Positions 16,359-25,363 of a stretch of 64,000 bases of DNA are shown in pieces. How positions within the stretch are numbered: the first letter of the stretch is position 1; the number at the start of each line of letters is the position of its first letter. A program made the translations under genes and the position numbers. This DNA is from a candidate division TA06 bacterium (lineage in GTDB: Bacteria > Edwardsbacteria > AC1 > EtOH8): the NCBI GenBank assembly GCA_016235665.1, contig JACRJI010000016.1, positions 186,001-250,000 on the forward strand, given 5' to 3'. A model generated the notes under the pieces. That model made no database searches, was not told the origin of the DNA, and saw only the letters and a list, made by a program, of their open reading frames with translations.

Positions 16359-17111
16359 TTAACGTTCTTCGTGTTTTTTGCAGGCAAAAAGCCACAGGTT
16401 TTCTCCCAACCGCCTGGAACTTCCCAGGCCAAGGTGGTTCATGACGATGAACGGCAGGACTATCGTCAGGCTCTGGGCTAGGCCGACCAGACCCCGGACC
16501 ACCGGCAACGCCCAAAACCCGTTTCTTAGAAAATATGGGCTATCCCAAAGTCCGTCATAAAATATTTTTTTTAACCGCCCTTCCCTGGAAACGAGCCTGA
16601 GCCAAAATTCCTCCGGCTGGATACTGACATGGGTCTTGTCCCTATAACCGAACCACTGCTCTTTTTTGATCGCCCGGCCTAGCGAATCTGGATTTGGGGT
16701 CGAGATCACCAGCAGCCCCCCGGGCCTCAAAAGCCGCCAGGCCTCGGCAATGAATAATTCCGGATGTTCCAGATGCTCCACGATGTCCAGGGCGGTGACC
16801 ACATCAAAGGAACCGGACCGGTAAGGCAAGCCCTTCAGGGCATCGGCCTGGGTCAGCCGTCCTTTTAGACAGGCCTGATGGCGGGCTGACATCAAAGCGT
16901 ATTCGGATATCTCCGTTCCAAAAGCATCGTACCTGGCGCTGGCCTCATTCAGGAACCGGCCTATCCCGCAACCTACATCCAGTAACTTCCCCGAACCGGC
17001 GATTTTTTTCATCACCTTCAAAGCCCCCGGCTTTGACCCCCAAATCGTTTGGAACAGGTTGCCGGAATACCGCCGGTAATATTGCGGGCCGAATGATGTT
17101 TTATTTTCCAT
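16359..17111 (-). CDS. class I SAM-dependent methyltransferase
   Basis: 250 residues. LLDVGCGIGRFLNEA (about 38-52), FDVVTALDIVEHLEHPELF (about 103-121) and LLRPGGLLVISTPNPDS are the classic motifs of Methyltransf_11/23 proteins. A 55-nt gap separates it from the GT4 gene upstream, and one base from the GT4 gene downstream. Probably a glycan O-methyltransferase, by context only. Confidence 0.87.
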   Translation of the reverse strand: MENKTSFGPQYYRRYSGNLFQTIWGSKPGALKVMKKIAGSGKLLDVGCGIGRFLNEASARYDAFGTEISEYALMSARHQACLKGRLTQADALKGLPYRSGSFDVVTALDIVEHLEHPELFIAEAWRLLRPGGLLVISTPNPDSLGRAIKKEQWFGYRDKTHVSIQPEEFWLRLVSREGRLKKIFYDGLWDSPYFLRNGFWALPVVRGLVGLAQSLTIVLPFIVMNHLGLGSSRRLGENLWLFACKKHEER

Positions 17112-17166
17112 ACCGCTGAGCCCTTGTTGTTAAAACCCGGCAGCTGCGCCCCGGGGGGTGCGAAGT

Positions 17167-18288
17167 TTACAGCAGGGCCCGGTAAACCGCCCGGTGCGCT
17201 GCGGCCGCAAGGCGGTAGTCGTAGCCGGCCACCCGCTTCAGGCCGTGGTCGATTATCTGGTCCCGTAAATTTTTATCAGACAGCACGCTGAACATCTTCT
17301 CGGACATTTCCTCCGGATCAAGCGGATCGAAGAAAACTCCGGCAGGGCCTGCTACCTCCCGAAAAACGCCGATCCCTGAAACCGCAACCGGCGTTCCGGT
17401 TGACATCGCCTCTATGACCGGAAGTCCGAACCCCTCATTATGCGAGGGCAGGACAAAAATGTCCGCCCCGGCCAAAAGGGACCTTTTATCAGGGCCGGCG
17501 ATATAGCCTGTTTTTTTCACCGCCTGGCCCAGGTCCAGGGCGATTATCTCCCGATCCACCAGCTCCGCCCCAAACCCGTCTTTCCCGGCAAGGACCAGAA
17601 GATGCTCAATGCCTTTTTTTTTCCTCATCAACCCAAAGGCCCTGATCAAGCGGACGATGTTTTTCCTGTCCTCTATCGTCCCCAGATAAATTATATACGG
17701 CCGGTCGATGCCGTATTTTTTCTTTGCCATTTGTATTTCCTGGTCCCGGCCGGCAAAAGGCAGGGTGAACTCAGGGTCTAGGCCGGGATGGATAATGGTA
17801 ATTTTTCTCTCGGGTACCCGGTAAATTTCCTGGAGGTCGTTTTTGGTCGCCTGGGAGATGGCAATGAAATGGTCAGCCCTGGTAATGGACGACCTCAGAG
17901 CAGAGCGGTACCTTGAAACCACACCCTTGGGGAAGGTGTCGGGCAAAATATCGAACAACAGGTCATAGACCGTTACTACCCGGGCCTTGGCCCTGACTGG
18001 CAGATCGCGATAGTTGGTTATGTGGGCTATGTCCCAAAAAGGCTGGCGGTGAGCGATGATTTCACGGAAGATCTCTGTTTCCGCCAACACTCCTGGTAAT
18101 CTTATGTTTCTATGCTGAAATCCTGACGGTAAATCCAGGCTACCGGGGTAGCGGTGCCAGGAGGTTGAATATAATCCGACAGTATCATTCTCAGAAATCA
18201 GCGATAGACCTTTTATTAATGTTCTGATGTGCTCCCCAATGCCTGTTGACCTGCCAATCATCGGGTAAATATCCAAGGCAACTCTCAT
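17167..18288 (-). CDS. family 4 glycosyltransferase (mannosyltransferase-like)
   Basis: 373 residues: RVALDIYPMIGRSTGIGEHIRTL at the N-terminus, VYDLLFDILPDTFPK, HFIAISQATKNDL, IYLGTIEDRKNIVRLIRAF and the C-terminal LPSHNEGFGLPVIEAMSTGTPVAVS with its EX7E pair. The HNEGFGLPVIEA region places it with WbdB/MtfB-like retaining transferases. Its ATG overlaps the flippase stop (ATGA). Confidence 0.9.
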   Translation of the reverse strand: MRVALDIYPMIGRSTGIGEHIRTLIKGLSLISENDTVGLYSTSWHRYPGSLDLPSGFQHRNIRLPGVLAETEIFREIIAHRQPFWDIAHITNYRDLPVRAKARVVTVYDLLFDILPDTFPKGVVSRYRSALRSSITRADHFIAISQATKNDLQEIYRVPERKITIIHPGLDPEFTLPFAGRDQEIQMAKKKYGIDRPYIIYLGTIEDRKNIVRLIRAFGLMRKKKGIEHLLVLAGKDGFGAELVDREIIALDLGQAVKKTGYIAGPDKRSLLAGADIFVLPSHNEGFGLPVIEAMSTGTPVAVSGIGVFREVAGPAGVFFDPLDPEEMSEKMFSVLSDKNLRDQIIDHGLKRVAGYDYRLAAAAHRAVYRALL

Positions 18289-19610
18289 ATATTTTCATCT
18301 TCTTGCATGGATTGTCCGGAAACATGATCCGGCTGGATCCGGAAAAGAGGACTGTAGAATTGAATCAGAAAAGCAAATATAATCAAATTTACCAAGGCAG
18401 TGCCCGCCACAGTTCCGATTGCAGCCCCGGCTGGACCATGTTGGGGAATAAGCCAGAACCCCAGGCTAAGACTGATGGCCACCTCCATCAGCATGAATAT
18501 GGCATACCATTTTTCTTCCCCCACGGCAATGACAAGGCTACCCAGAACGCTTCCAGGAAAAGTAAATAGTAACTGCCAAGCCATGATCTTAAGCACGGGG
18601 ATTGAGCTGGCGTATTTTGCCCCGTAAAGCAGTTTGATAATGGGCCCTGCGGCCCCATATAGTGCCAGTGTGCCAATAATCCCGACAAGCAGCAATCCGT
18701 TTATGACCCGGCGCAATAGTTTGGCTATGTGTTGATTATTGCCGCTGGTCAGCAAATTGGACATCTGCGGTAACAGCACATTTCCTATTACCACCGGTAA
18801 AATAGATATTCCGACAAACATACGGTAAACAGCAGCATAGGTCCCAACCTGGGCATCACTTCCAAAAAACTGGAGCAGCAATTGAGGTGCCCTGTCGTAT
18901 ATGAAAAAAAACACCCCCCCTAAGCCCAGCCAAACTACCCTCCCTTTCCATAAACTGATGAATTCCCGGTCCAGACCTAACTTTGGCACACCCCATCGTT
19001 CAATATAGGCCTTCCATAGATAAACTGCCTGAAAAAGAGAGGCTGCCAGGTATGCCGCCGCTAAACCCACTAAAGTCAAATCGGACATGACCACAATCAA
19101 ACTGAAGGCGAGATTAAACAGATTGAATATTATGCCGGATAAAGCCTCGTAACGCATGTCCTGGTTGGCCCTAAAAACTGATATTAATGTCATATTAAGG
19201 GCCAGAATGAAATTAGCAAAGGCAAAAATACCGATAGCGATCATTATTTCTGAGGTATAATCACCTGCCGTCATGATAACGGCCAGAATCGCCCATACCA
19301 CCAATGTGGTGATCAGCTTAATGCTTAATACATTGCTCAAGTATTTCTTCAGTTGCCCGGGATGTTGAGATACCTCCCGGATCAGGAACAAATTCAGTCC
19401 AAAATCGGCCAATACCCCAACCGTTTGAGTAAGCGCCAGCCCGAAAGAATATTGCCCAAAACTCTCTTGGCCGATCATCCTTGCAATCAGGACAGCCCAG
19501 CCCAGCTGCAAAATTATCATCCCTCCCTGCGAGGATATCAGCCATAAAAAATTTTGCCGTAGTTTTGATCTGGTCAGCCAGCTTAACGCTTTATTATTGC
19601 TGTCAAACAT
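18285..19610 (-). CDS. polysaccharide flippase (Wzx/PST family)
   Basis: 441 residues with about 12-14 hydrophobic segments; RQNFLWLISSQGGMIILQLGWAVLIARMIGQESFGQYSFG is the conserved polysaccharide-synthase N-terminus. It should flip undecaprenyl-PP-linked oligosaccharide to the periplasm. This is the second flippase of the locus (the other is at 3273-4616) and each has its own Wzy-like partner, which suggests two repeat-unit systems or a fused locus. Confidence 0.88.
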   Translation of the reverse strand: MFDSNNKALSWLTRSKLRQNFLWLISSQGGMIILQLGWAVLIARMIGQESFGQYSFGLALTQTVGVLADFGLNLFLIREVSQHPGQLKKYLSNVLSIKLITTLVVWAILAVIMTAGDYTSEIMIAIGIFAFANFILALNMTLISVFRANQDMRYEALSGIIFNLFNLAFSLIVVMSDLTLVGLAAAYLAASLFQAVYLWKAYIERWGVPKLGLDREFISLWKGRVVWLGLGGVFFFIYDRAPQLLLQFFGSDAQVGTYAAVYRMFVGISILPVVIGNVLLPQMSNLLTSGNNQHIAKLLRRVINGLLLVGIIGTLALYGAAGPIIKLLYGAKYASSIPVLKIMAWQLLFTFPGSVLGSLVIAVGEEKWYAIFMLMEVAISLSLGFWLIPQHGPAGAAIGTVAGTALVNLIIFAFLIQFYSPLFRIQPDHVSGQSMQEDENI

Positions 19611-19640
19611 CTTGGGTAAAGCACTTTTGAGAATAAAGTC

Positions 19641-21014
19641 TCATGGCTGTTCCTTTAAAACTGATTCCATTTTAACGGCCACTCCAAAAAACAGTCCGGT
19701 AAATAAATAAAGCCGTTCATAATTGGACATGTTGAACAACAGCGGTATCATTCCCAAAGAAACAATGATCAACGCATCCTTTTTATAACGTAAACTTGCC
19801 CTGAACATTTGCACCAGTGAACCTACAATCCCGGCCCAATATAAAACCACCCCCATAATACCCATCTTCAGCAACTGGCTCAGTAACTGCAAATGTGTGC
19901 TGAAATGTTTTACTTCGCCGGGAGCGTATGCATCGTTTAAGTATAATGCTGGGATTTGATAATATTTGGTTGTCCATGAGGCTCCCTGCCCTAAACCCAG
20001 CAACAGGGCTCCCTCATGACGCAATAAGGCACAAACGTTTTTTATTTCCAGCACTTTGACCGTGTTAGATAGTGCTTGTCCACCTTGGCCAAGCGCTGTG
20101 CTTTTCCAAACAAAAATCGAACTGATCCGCCACCAGTAGAACTTTGCAAGCTCAGGGTTTGATGTTGTTAGATATAAAATAAGACTGGCAATGATTAAGA
20201 AAAGTGAAAAACTGAACCATAACCTGGCTTTTGCCGGAATAAACAGTGATAGCAATGCAATTTGCACAAACAATAACACCATTGCGGTCCTGCCAGCTAC
20301 CGTAAATAAAATAAAACAAGAAAGGCTGGCAATAGCCAAATATGATAAGGATATCCGCCACAACCCTTTGTTGTTCAGTGACAGGAACAACATTGCCCCG
20401 ACTAAAATCAACAGTAGTATTGAATCAGAGCTAATGGTGACCCTGAAGACCGACATCCAGCTAAAACCTTCTCCTGTCAAATAGCGGATTAATAGGACAA
20501 CTGTTTTAATGCTTAACCAACCCAGCAGCCAAAACACTGTTTTGCGGGCTTGTTCAAAGCTGTTCATTACCGCAAAAGAAACGCCCGCCATTAATAGAAG
20601 ATATCCATGATTCTGCATGTCCTGTAGCATTTCCTTCCAAGGATTGCCTAAAGCAAAGGCAATAACCAACGAATAAACATATGGCACTGTTGCCACTGCC
20701 AGACCCCAAACTACCGGTCTTTTAAACCAATTGTGCAAATGTTGTCGTTCATTCCATTTTGCAAGCAATACCATTAAAACCCTGAGGGCCAAGGCCAAAA
20801 GCATCCAATCAACAATCTGAAGCCCAGCTATCCTTATATTAAATATTGTTGGAGACTGAAAATGCAGACGGGACAACACCGTTTCCGATATTTGCCTGTC
20901 ATCATAGATAATTGCTGCAGCAATAGCCACCCATAAACCCCAAAGGGGACGAAAAATGGTGGTTACAATAAATAATGTGCATACTAAAATCAGTATTTCC
21001 ATCGAAAATGACAT
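19641..21014 (-). CDS. O-antigen polymerase-like membrane protein
   Basis: 457 residues, about eleven to twelve membrane spans, with a long periplasmic region between about 300 and 375 carrying LLLGLGQGASW and FSTHLQLLSQLLKMGIMG, which matches the topology of O-antigen ligase/polymerase proteins. Its ATG overlaps the Wzz-like stop by one base (TAATG). AT-rich, unlike the genes at 5-12 kb. Placed between a chain-length regulator and a flippase, a Wzy role is likely. Confidence 0.75.
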   Translation of the reverse strand: MSFSMEILILVCTLFIVTTIFRPLWGLWVAIAAAIIYDDRQISETVLSRLHFQSPTIFNIRIAGLQIVDWMLLALALRVLMVLLAKWNERQHLHNWFKRPVVWGLAVATVPYVYSLVIAFALGNPWKEMLQDMQNHGYLLLMAGVSFAVMNSFEQARKTVFWLLGWLSIKTVVLLIRYLTGEGFSWMSVFRVTISSDSILLLILVGAMLFLSLNNKGLWRISLSYLAIASLSCFILFTVAGRTAMVLLFVQIALLSLFIPAKARLWFSFSLFLIIASLILYLTTSNPELAKFYWWRISSIFVWKSTALGQGGQALSNTVKVLEIKNVCALLRHEGALLLGLGQGASWTTKYYQIPALYLNDAYAPGEVKHFSTHLQLLSQLLKMGIMGVVLYWAGIVGSLVQMFRASLRYKKDALIIVSLGMIPLLFNMSNYERLYLFTGLFFGVAVKMESVLKEQP

Positions 21015-21838
21015 TAGCCCAGCCTGCTTGCTTTTATTGATTTTCTTATTTTTTCCTCATAAAGGATACCTGCAAATAATCCCACCACAGAACCTATCAT
21101 CAGCCAGGCAAAAAGTTTTGCCGCAACTAATATTAAATTTTTATCTACAGCAGCAACAGGCGGCTGGATAAATTCATAACTGTGCATACGAGCTTGATCG
21201 TTGAGTAATTTATTCCTTTTTGTGTTAAGTTCAAATATTTTAACTTCCAGATCTACCGGATTAAAACCCAACATTCCACGGCTTCGGGCTAATTTGATGA
21301 ATTCGTCTCTGATGTCCTGCGCCCTTTTGACGGATTGGTCCACTTCTTCAATGGCAAGATCCAAGGTTTTTTGTTCTCCATCGTAACAAGATTTAACATA
21401 CGGATTTTTTCGAAGGTACTCTATAGTGTTATTTGACACTTGTACGGCCAGCTGGGGATCGTCGGCTGTTTTGACAACCAACTTAAAACAATTATTTGAA
21501 CCAACTATGTTTTCCACCCAAACACCCTTTATACGGCGTTGCTGCAATGAATTATAATAATTCCCTTTGGGTGTTTTCAATTCCGCCCAATAGTATTCTA
21601 CCAGTCTTTGAGTTTCTGTAGCATTAATGATGCCGGCTACCACTCCAACTGCGTCTGAACGCAATTGGCTATTCCCTGTCTCTGGAAGAATGATCAGAGA
21701 TTCACAATAATAAATTTTTGGTTTCACACCTTGGTTAACTATTCCAACCAGCAAAAACAAACAAATCGTTATAGTAATTGAGACGCTATATTTACGGAAC
21801 AATAACGGCATGTTATCTGGCGATATCTTTTGAATCAT
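21014..21838 (-). CDS. Wzz-like chain-length determinant
   Basis: 274 residues. One helix near the N-terminus (about 17-37), a periplasmic region with a predicted coiled-coil (about 150-220, DLAIEEVDQSVKRAQDIRDE) and a second helix at about 238-258, then a short basic tail: the layout of polysaccharide co-polymerases without a kinase domain. It sets glycan modal length with a Wzy polymerase, the next gene. The ribosome site is strong (AGGAGG, about 6 nt before the ATG). It is first in the visible locus. Confidence 0.78.
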   Translation of the reverse strand: MIQKISPDNMPLLFRKYSVSITITICLFLLVGIVNQGVKPKIYYCESLIILPETGNSQLRSDAVGVVAGIINATETQRLVEYYWAELKTPKGNYYNSLQQRRIKGVWVENIVGSNNCFKLVVKTADDPQLAVQVSNNTIEYLRKNPYVKSCYDGEQKTLDLAIEEVDQSVKRAQDIRDEFIKLARSRGMLGFNPVDLEVKIFELNTKRNKLLNDQARMHSYEFIQPPVAAVDKNLILVAAKLFAWLMIGSVVGLFAGILYEEKIRKSIKASRLG

Positions 21839-22082
21839 ATATCCCTCCTAAAATATTTTTTTGAGTGATGACCCTGTGGCAGAGACCACAGTATATGTGT
21901 CGGTCTCTTATTCTCATGAAAACCCATGGCTTTCATACCATCTCTTTATGTGGTTACCCTTTGGTAAAGACCAAAAGGAATGGGAAGTTAATATGTGATA
22001 TTTTTCTCGCACCCGCAGTCTTCTTTAATTTAGCCAGTTCAGCTATGTCCCCGGCTTGTGGTATTTGTTTTCTATCTATATG
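21839..22082 (-). promoter_or_regulatory. structured leader of the polysaccharide locus
   Basis: 244 nt between thrS and the Wzz-like gene. Inverted repeats: CTGTGG/CCACAG (21874-21879 and 21886-21891); AGAGACC/GGTCTCT (21881-21887 and 21902-21908), which shares bases with the first and cannot form together with it; ATGAAA/TTTCAT (21916-21921 and 21931-21936); and CCTTTGGT/ACCAAAAGG (21958-21965 and 21970-21978). A 33-codon minus-strand frame (21835-21936) ends on the Wzz ATG. No convincing -35/-10 pair, RfaH ops element or known riboswitch was recognised. A regulated leader is possible; read-through from thrS is the alternative. Confidence 0.4.
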
Positions 22083-24008
22083 CTACTTCTTTAGTTCCAC
22101 TTCCTGTTTCAACCTTACCGCCAGGTCCTCCACCGTCATCTGCCCGGCATCCCCCTGGCCGTGCTTGCGCAGTGAGACCAGCCCGGACTCCGCTTCCTTG
22201 GCGCCTACAATAGCCATGTAGGGGATCTTCTCCATTTCGGCGTCCCGGATCTTGGCTCCGATCTTCTCTCCCCCCAGGTTCAGCTTGACCCGGAAACCTG
22301 AAAGCTGTAAACGTTCGGCTACCAGCTTGGCATAATTCGCCTGGGCGTCGGTTATGTTCATCACCATCAGCTGCAGCGGGGCCAGCCACAGCGGGAAGTT
22401 CCCGGCATAATGCTCGATCAGGATGCCGAAGAACCTTTCCAGCGAACCCAGCAAGGCCCGATGCACCATGTAAGGCCGGTGCTCCTTTCCGTCCTCGCCG
22501 GTATAGGTCATGTTAAACCCTTCCGGCATATTGAAGTCGAACTGGATGGTGGTGCACTGCCACAGCCGGCCCAGGGAATCCCTGACCTTGATGTCTATCT
22601 TGGGCCCGTAGAATACCGCCTCCCCCTCCATCCTTTCGTAATCCAGGCTGCGGGTTTTAAGCGCCTTGACCAGCGATTCCTCGCCCTTGACCCACATCTC
22701 GTCCGAACCCGCGTATTTCTGCAGGTTTTGGGGATCGCGTACCGAGAGCTCGATCTTGACGTCCTTGAACCCGAAGTCCTCCCAAAGGGACAGGGAGAAG
22801 TCCAGCACCCTCAGGATCTCGCCGTCCATCTGGTCCGGGGTACAGATGATGTGGGCATCGTCCTGAGTGAAGCCGCGGACCCGGAACAGGCCGGTCAGGG
22901 TGCCGCTCCGCTCGTAGCGGTAGACCGTGCCCAGCTCCGCCCAGCGCAGGGGCAGGTCCCGGTAGGAGTGGCGCCCGTTCTTGTAGATCATGATCTGCAT
23001 GGGGCAGTTGACCGGTTTCAGGTAATACTTGTCGCCGTCGATGTCCAGCGGGGAATACATGTTCTCCTTGTAGAACTTCAGGTGGCCCGAGGTCTGCCAC
23101 ACCCATTCCTTGCCGATGTTGGGGGTGTAGACGATGTCGTAGCCTCCCTCAAAGTGGCGCCGGCGCCAGTGCTCCTCCACGATCGACCGCATACGGGCGC
23201 CCTTGGGGTGCCAGCAGACCAGGCCGGCCCCGATCTCCTCGTGCAGTGAGAACAGGTCCAGTTCCCGGCCCAGCTTCCGGTGGTCGCGCTTCTTGATCTC
23301 CTCCAGCTTGTTCAGGTGCGCTTCCAGCTGTTCCTTCTTGTCAAAGACGGTGCCGTAGATCCTTTGCAGCATCTGGTTGCGCTCGTCGCCCCGCCAGTAG
23401 GCCCCGGCCACCGACAGCAGCTTGAAGTGCTTGATCCGCCCGGTGGAGGCCAGGTGCGGCCCCCGGCAGAGGTCTATGAAGTCCCCCTGCTGATAGAAGG
23501 AGATGATCTCGCCCTGGGGCAGGGCCTCGATCAGCTCCACCTTATATTTCTCGCCCAGCTTGCGGAAATGTTCCAGGGCCTCTTCCCGCGGCATCTCCCG
23601 GCGGACGATGGCGATATCCTGGGACGCTAGTTCGGCCATCTTCTGCTCGATGGCGGCCAGGTCGTCGGAGGAGAAGGGCTCACTCCGGTCGAAGTCGTAA
23701 TAGTACCCGTCCTCGATGGCCGGGCCGATGGCCGCCTTGGTGCCGGGGAAAAGCCCGGTGACGGCCTGGGCCATCAGGTGGCTGGTCGAGTGGCGCAGCA
23801 CTTCCTTGCCCTGTTCTGAATCGAAGGTCAGGGCCGAGAATTTGGCGTCGCGGTCGACCTTGGCGGACAGGTCTACTGGCTTGCCGTCCAGGATGGCAGC
23901 CAGGGCCGCTTTGGCCAGCCCCGGGCCTATTGATTTGACGATATCCAGGGCTGAGACGCCCGGTTCAAATTCCTTGATCTTGCCGTCCGGCAGGGTGATC
24001 TTTATCAT
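22083..24008 (-). CDS. thrS: threonyl-tRNA synthetase
   Basis: 641 residues, full length. TGS domain (about 1-60), editing domain with HSTSH (73-77) and the CRGPHL cysteine/histidine segment, then the class II catalytic core: TSGHLKFYKENMY, zinc-binding PVNCPMQ with downstream histidines (GRHSYRDLPLR and VHRALLGSLERF), RYERSGTLTGLFRVRGFTQDDAH (motif 2), and the C-terminal anticodon-binding domain (about 535-641). It charges tRNA-Thr in the cytoplasm. A sigma70-type promoter lies about 75 nt upstream; the leader is too short for a T-box. Confidence 0.98.
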   Translation of the reverse strand: MIKITLPDGKIKEFEPGVSALDIVKSIGPGLAKAALAAILDGKPVDLSAKVDRDAKFSALTFDSEQGKEVLRHSTSHLMAQAVTGLFPGTKAAIGPAIEDGYYYDFDRSEPFSSDDLAAIEQKMAELASQDIAIVRREMPREEALEHFRKLGEKYKVELIEALPQGEIISFYQQGDFIDLCRGPHLASTGRIKHFKLLSVAGAYWRGDERNQMLQRIYGTVFDKKEQLEAHLNKLEEIKKRDHRKLGRELDLFSLHEEIGAGLVCWHPKGARMRSIVEEHWRRRHFEGGYDIVYTPNIGKEWVWQTSGHLKFYKENMYSPLDIDGDKYYLKPVNCPMQIMIYKNGRHSYRDLPLRWAELGTVYRYERSGTLTGLFRVRGFTQDDAHIICTPDQMDGEILRVLDFSLSLWEDFGFKDVKIELSVRDPQNLQKYAGSDEMWVKGEESLVKALKTRSLDYERMEGEAVFYGPKIDIKVRDSLGRLWQCTTIQFDFNMPEGFNMTYTGEDGKEHRPYMVHRALLGSLERFFGILIEHYAGNFPLWLAPLQLMVMNITDAQANYAKLVAERLQLSGFRVKLNLGGEKIGAKIRDAEMEKIPYMAIVGAKEAESGLVSLRKHGQGDAGQMTVEDLAVRLKQEVELKK

Positions 24009-24081
24009 GCTGGTTTTCCTTGATATTTTAAGGTTTTATCTGATTAAGCCGTTTATTTATTAGGAACTTATAGAATTTATT

Positions 24082-24110
24082 ATATTACCATTAAACCTTG
24101 AAAAAATCAA
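24082..24110 (-). promoter_or_regulatory. sigma70-type promoter of thrS
   Basis: On the minus strand TTGATT (24105-24110), a 17-nt spacer and TAATAT (24082-24087); an overlapping TATAAT lies 3 nt further on. The -35 sits inside a palindrome, CTTGA-AAAAA-TCAAG (24097-24111), that could serve as an operator. It directs transcription towards the thrS ATG at 24008. Confidence 0.6.
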
Positions 24111-24142
24111 GAAAATTCGGGCAAAATACTTGAACGATGTTC

Positions 24143-24171
24143 TTGACTTATCCGGGCAAATATGTTAAATT
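24143..24171 (+). promoter_or_regulatory. sigma70-type promoter of the CsgG-family gene
   Basis: TTGACT (24143-24148), a 17-nt spacer, TAAATT (24166-24171). It lies 85 nt upstream of the ATG at 24256. The 5' leader holds a small CCCG/CGGG hairpin at about 24212-24228 followed by the ribosome site. It is divergent from the thrS promoter. Confidence 0.55.
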
Positions 24172-24255
24172 GAAAGTCCGGTATTCTCCATAAAGAAATA
24201 ACTTTTGTCCCGTTGCTTTCGCGGGAGGAAACAATCATCAAAAGGAGACTATATC

Positions 24256-25167
24256 ATGTCAAGAAAACTTACCCTGCTGGCTTTGGCTCTGATGCTGGGC
24301 TTTTCGATAGGACTGGCCCAGGGACTCAAAAAACGGGTGGCGGTGATGGACTTTGAGGACAAGACCGGCCACGGCGGCTGGCACATCGGCAGCGGAATGG
24401 CCGACATGCTGACCACCGCCCTGGTGAAATCCGGCAAGTTCATGGTGATCGAGCGCCAGCAGCTGGCCAAGATCATGCAGGAGCAGTCGCTGGGAATGAG
24501 CGGGGCCGTCACCCCGCAGAGCGCGGCCCAGGTGGGCAAACTGCTGGGGGTGGAACTGATGGTCACCGGCAGCGTCAACGAGTTCGGCGAAAAATCGTCC
24601 AAGGTGGGCGGATCGGTGGGCAGTTCCGTCTCCAAGGGCATGTTCGGCCTCAACCGGCTGGGGGTCGAGACCAAGACCGCCCGGGTGGGGCTGGATGTCC
24701 GCCTGGTCAACACCACCACCGGCGAGATCGTAGCGGCTGATGGCATCGCCGAGGATGAGAGCAAGAAAGGCGTGGATGTCGGCACCGACGAGTTCAGTTT
24801 CTCCAACGACACCCATTTCGACGAAACCCTGGCCGGCAAGGCCACCCGCAAGGCGGTCAACAAGATAATTGAGATGATCACCGGTGCCATGGACAAGGTG
24901 GCTTGGACCGGAATGGTGCTCAAGGTCAATGCCGACAAGACCCTGATGCTTAAGCCGGGAGCCCTGGGCGGGGTCAAGGTGGGCGACAAGTTCACCGTTT
25001 ACTCCAAGGGCGAGGAAGTGATCGACCCCGAAACCGGGCTGTCGCTGGGCGCGGAGGAAAGCCAGGCCGGAACCATCGAGGTGATAGAGGCCAAGGACCA
25101 GTATGCCAAGGCCAAGATCCTGACCGGAAGCGGTTTGAAGGAAAAAGACCTGGTACGGGAGAAATAA
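24256..25167 (+). CDS. CsgG/curli-assembly-like secreted protein
   Basis: 303 residues. A signal peptide (KLTLLALALMLGFSIGLAQG, cleavage after about residue 22) is followed by a CsgG/DUF799-type domain: RVAVMDFEDKTGHGGWHIGSGMADML, the ALVKSGKFMVIERQQLAKIM segment and LLGVELMVTGSVNEF. Residues about 215-303 form a separate beta-rich C-terminal domain (GVKVGDKFTVYSKGEEVIDPETG). No lipobox cysteine is seen, so unlike E. coli CsgG it may be periplasmic or loosely bound. The ATG at 24256 follows AAAGGAG; an earlier in-frame ATG (24205) lacks a signal peptide and is rejected. Curli subunits are not seen nearby, so the cargo is unknown. Confidence 0.8.
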   Translation: MSRKLTLLALALMLGFSIGLAQGLKKRVAVMDFEDKTGHGGWHIGSGMADMLTTALVKSGKFMVIERQQLAKIMQEQSLGMSGAVTPQSAAQVGKLLGVELMVTGSVNEFGEKSSKVGGSVGSSVSKGMFGLNRLGVETKTARVGLDVRLVNTTTGEIVAADGIAEDESKKGVDVGTDEFSFSNDTHFDETLAGKATRKAVNKIIEMITGAMDKVAWTGMVLKVNADKTLMLKPGALGGVKVGDKFTVYSKGEEVIDPETGLSLGAEESQAGTIEVIEAKDQYAKAKILTGSGLKEKDLVREK

Positions 25168-25257
25168 AAGAGAATCTTATTGGACGCAAACATTATAGTG
25201 AGCATTAGTCAAACTATCCCCGCTGATTTTCATTTGTTAAAATTGTTTTAGGATCAA

Positions 25258-25290
25258 AAAAGGCTGCACAAAATGTGCAGCCTTTTGCGT
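25258..25290. terminator. bidirectional rho-independent terminator
   Basis: A perfect 13-bp stem, AAAAGGCTGCACA (25258-25270) with TGTGCAGCCTTTT (25274-25286), and an AAA loop. It has U-rich flanks in both directions and lies between the CsgG-like gene and the convergent waaA. Confidence 0.9.
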
Positions 25291-25341
25291 TTTATACATC
25301 TCCCCTGAATTAAAAAATTCCTTTATTCCTGCCCGTCCGGA

Positions 25342-25363
25342 GTTAAATCATGTTAATCCTGTC
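25342..25363 (-). repeat. short decamer repeat at the waaA 3' end
   Basis: GTTAAATCAT and GTTAATCCTG occur back to back on the plus strand (period 10). The second unit reaches the waaA stop, so the last residues of WaaA derive from it. Minor. Confidence 0.35.

Noticed and set aside
22410-23630. Long plus-strand open frames opposite thrS
   Set aside because: They are antisense shadows of a GC-rich gene, have no ribosome sites and low-complexity composition, while thrS carries all family motifs on the other strand.
24009-24081. T-box leader for thrS
   Set aside because: Only about 70 nt separate the promoter from the ATG, and no T-box sequence or specifier stem is seen.
24205-24255. Earlier start of the CsgG-like protein and a riboswitch in its leader
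   Set aside because: The extra residues have no signal peptide, the ATG at 24256 has AAAGGAG upstream, and the CCCG/CGGG hairpin is too small for a known riboswitch class.
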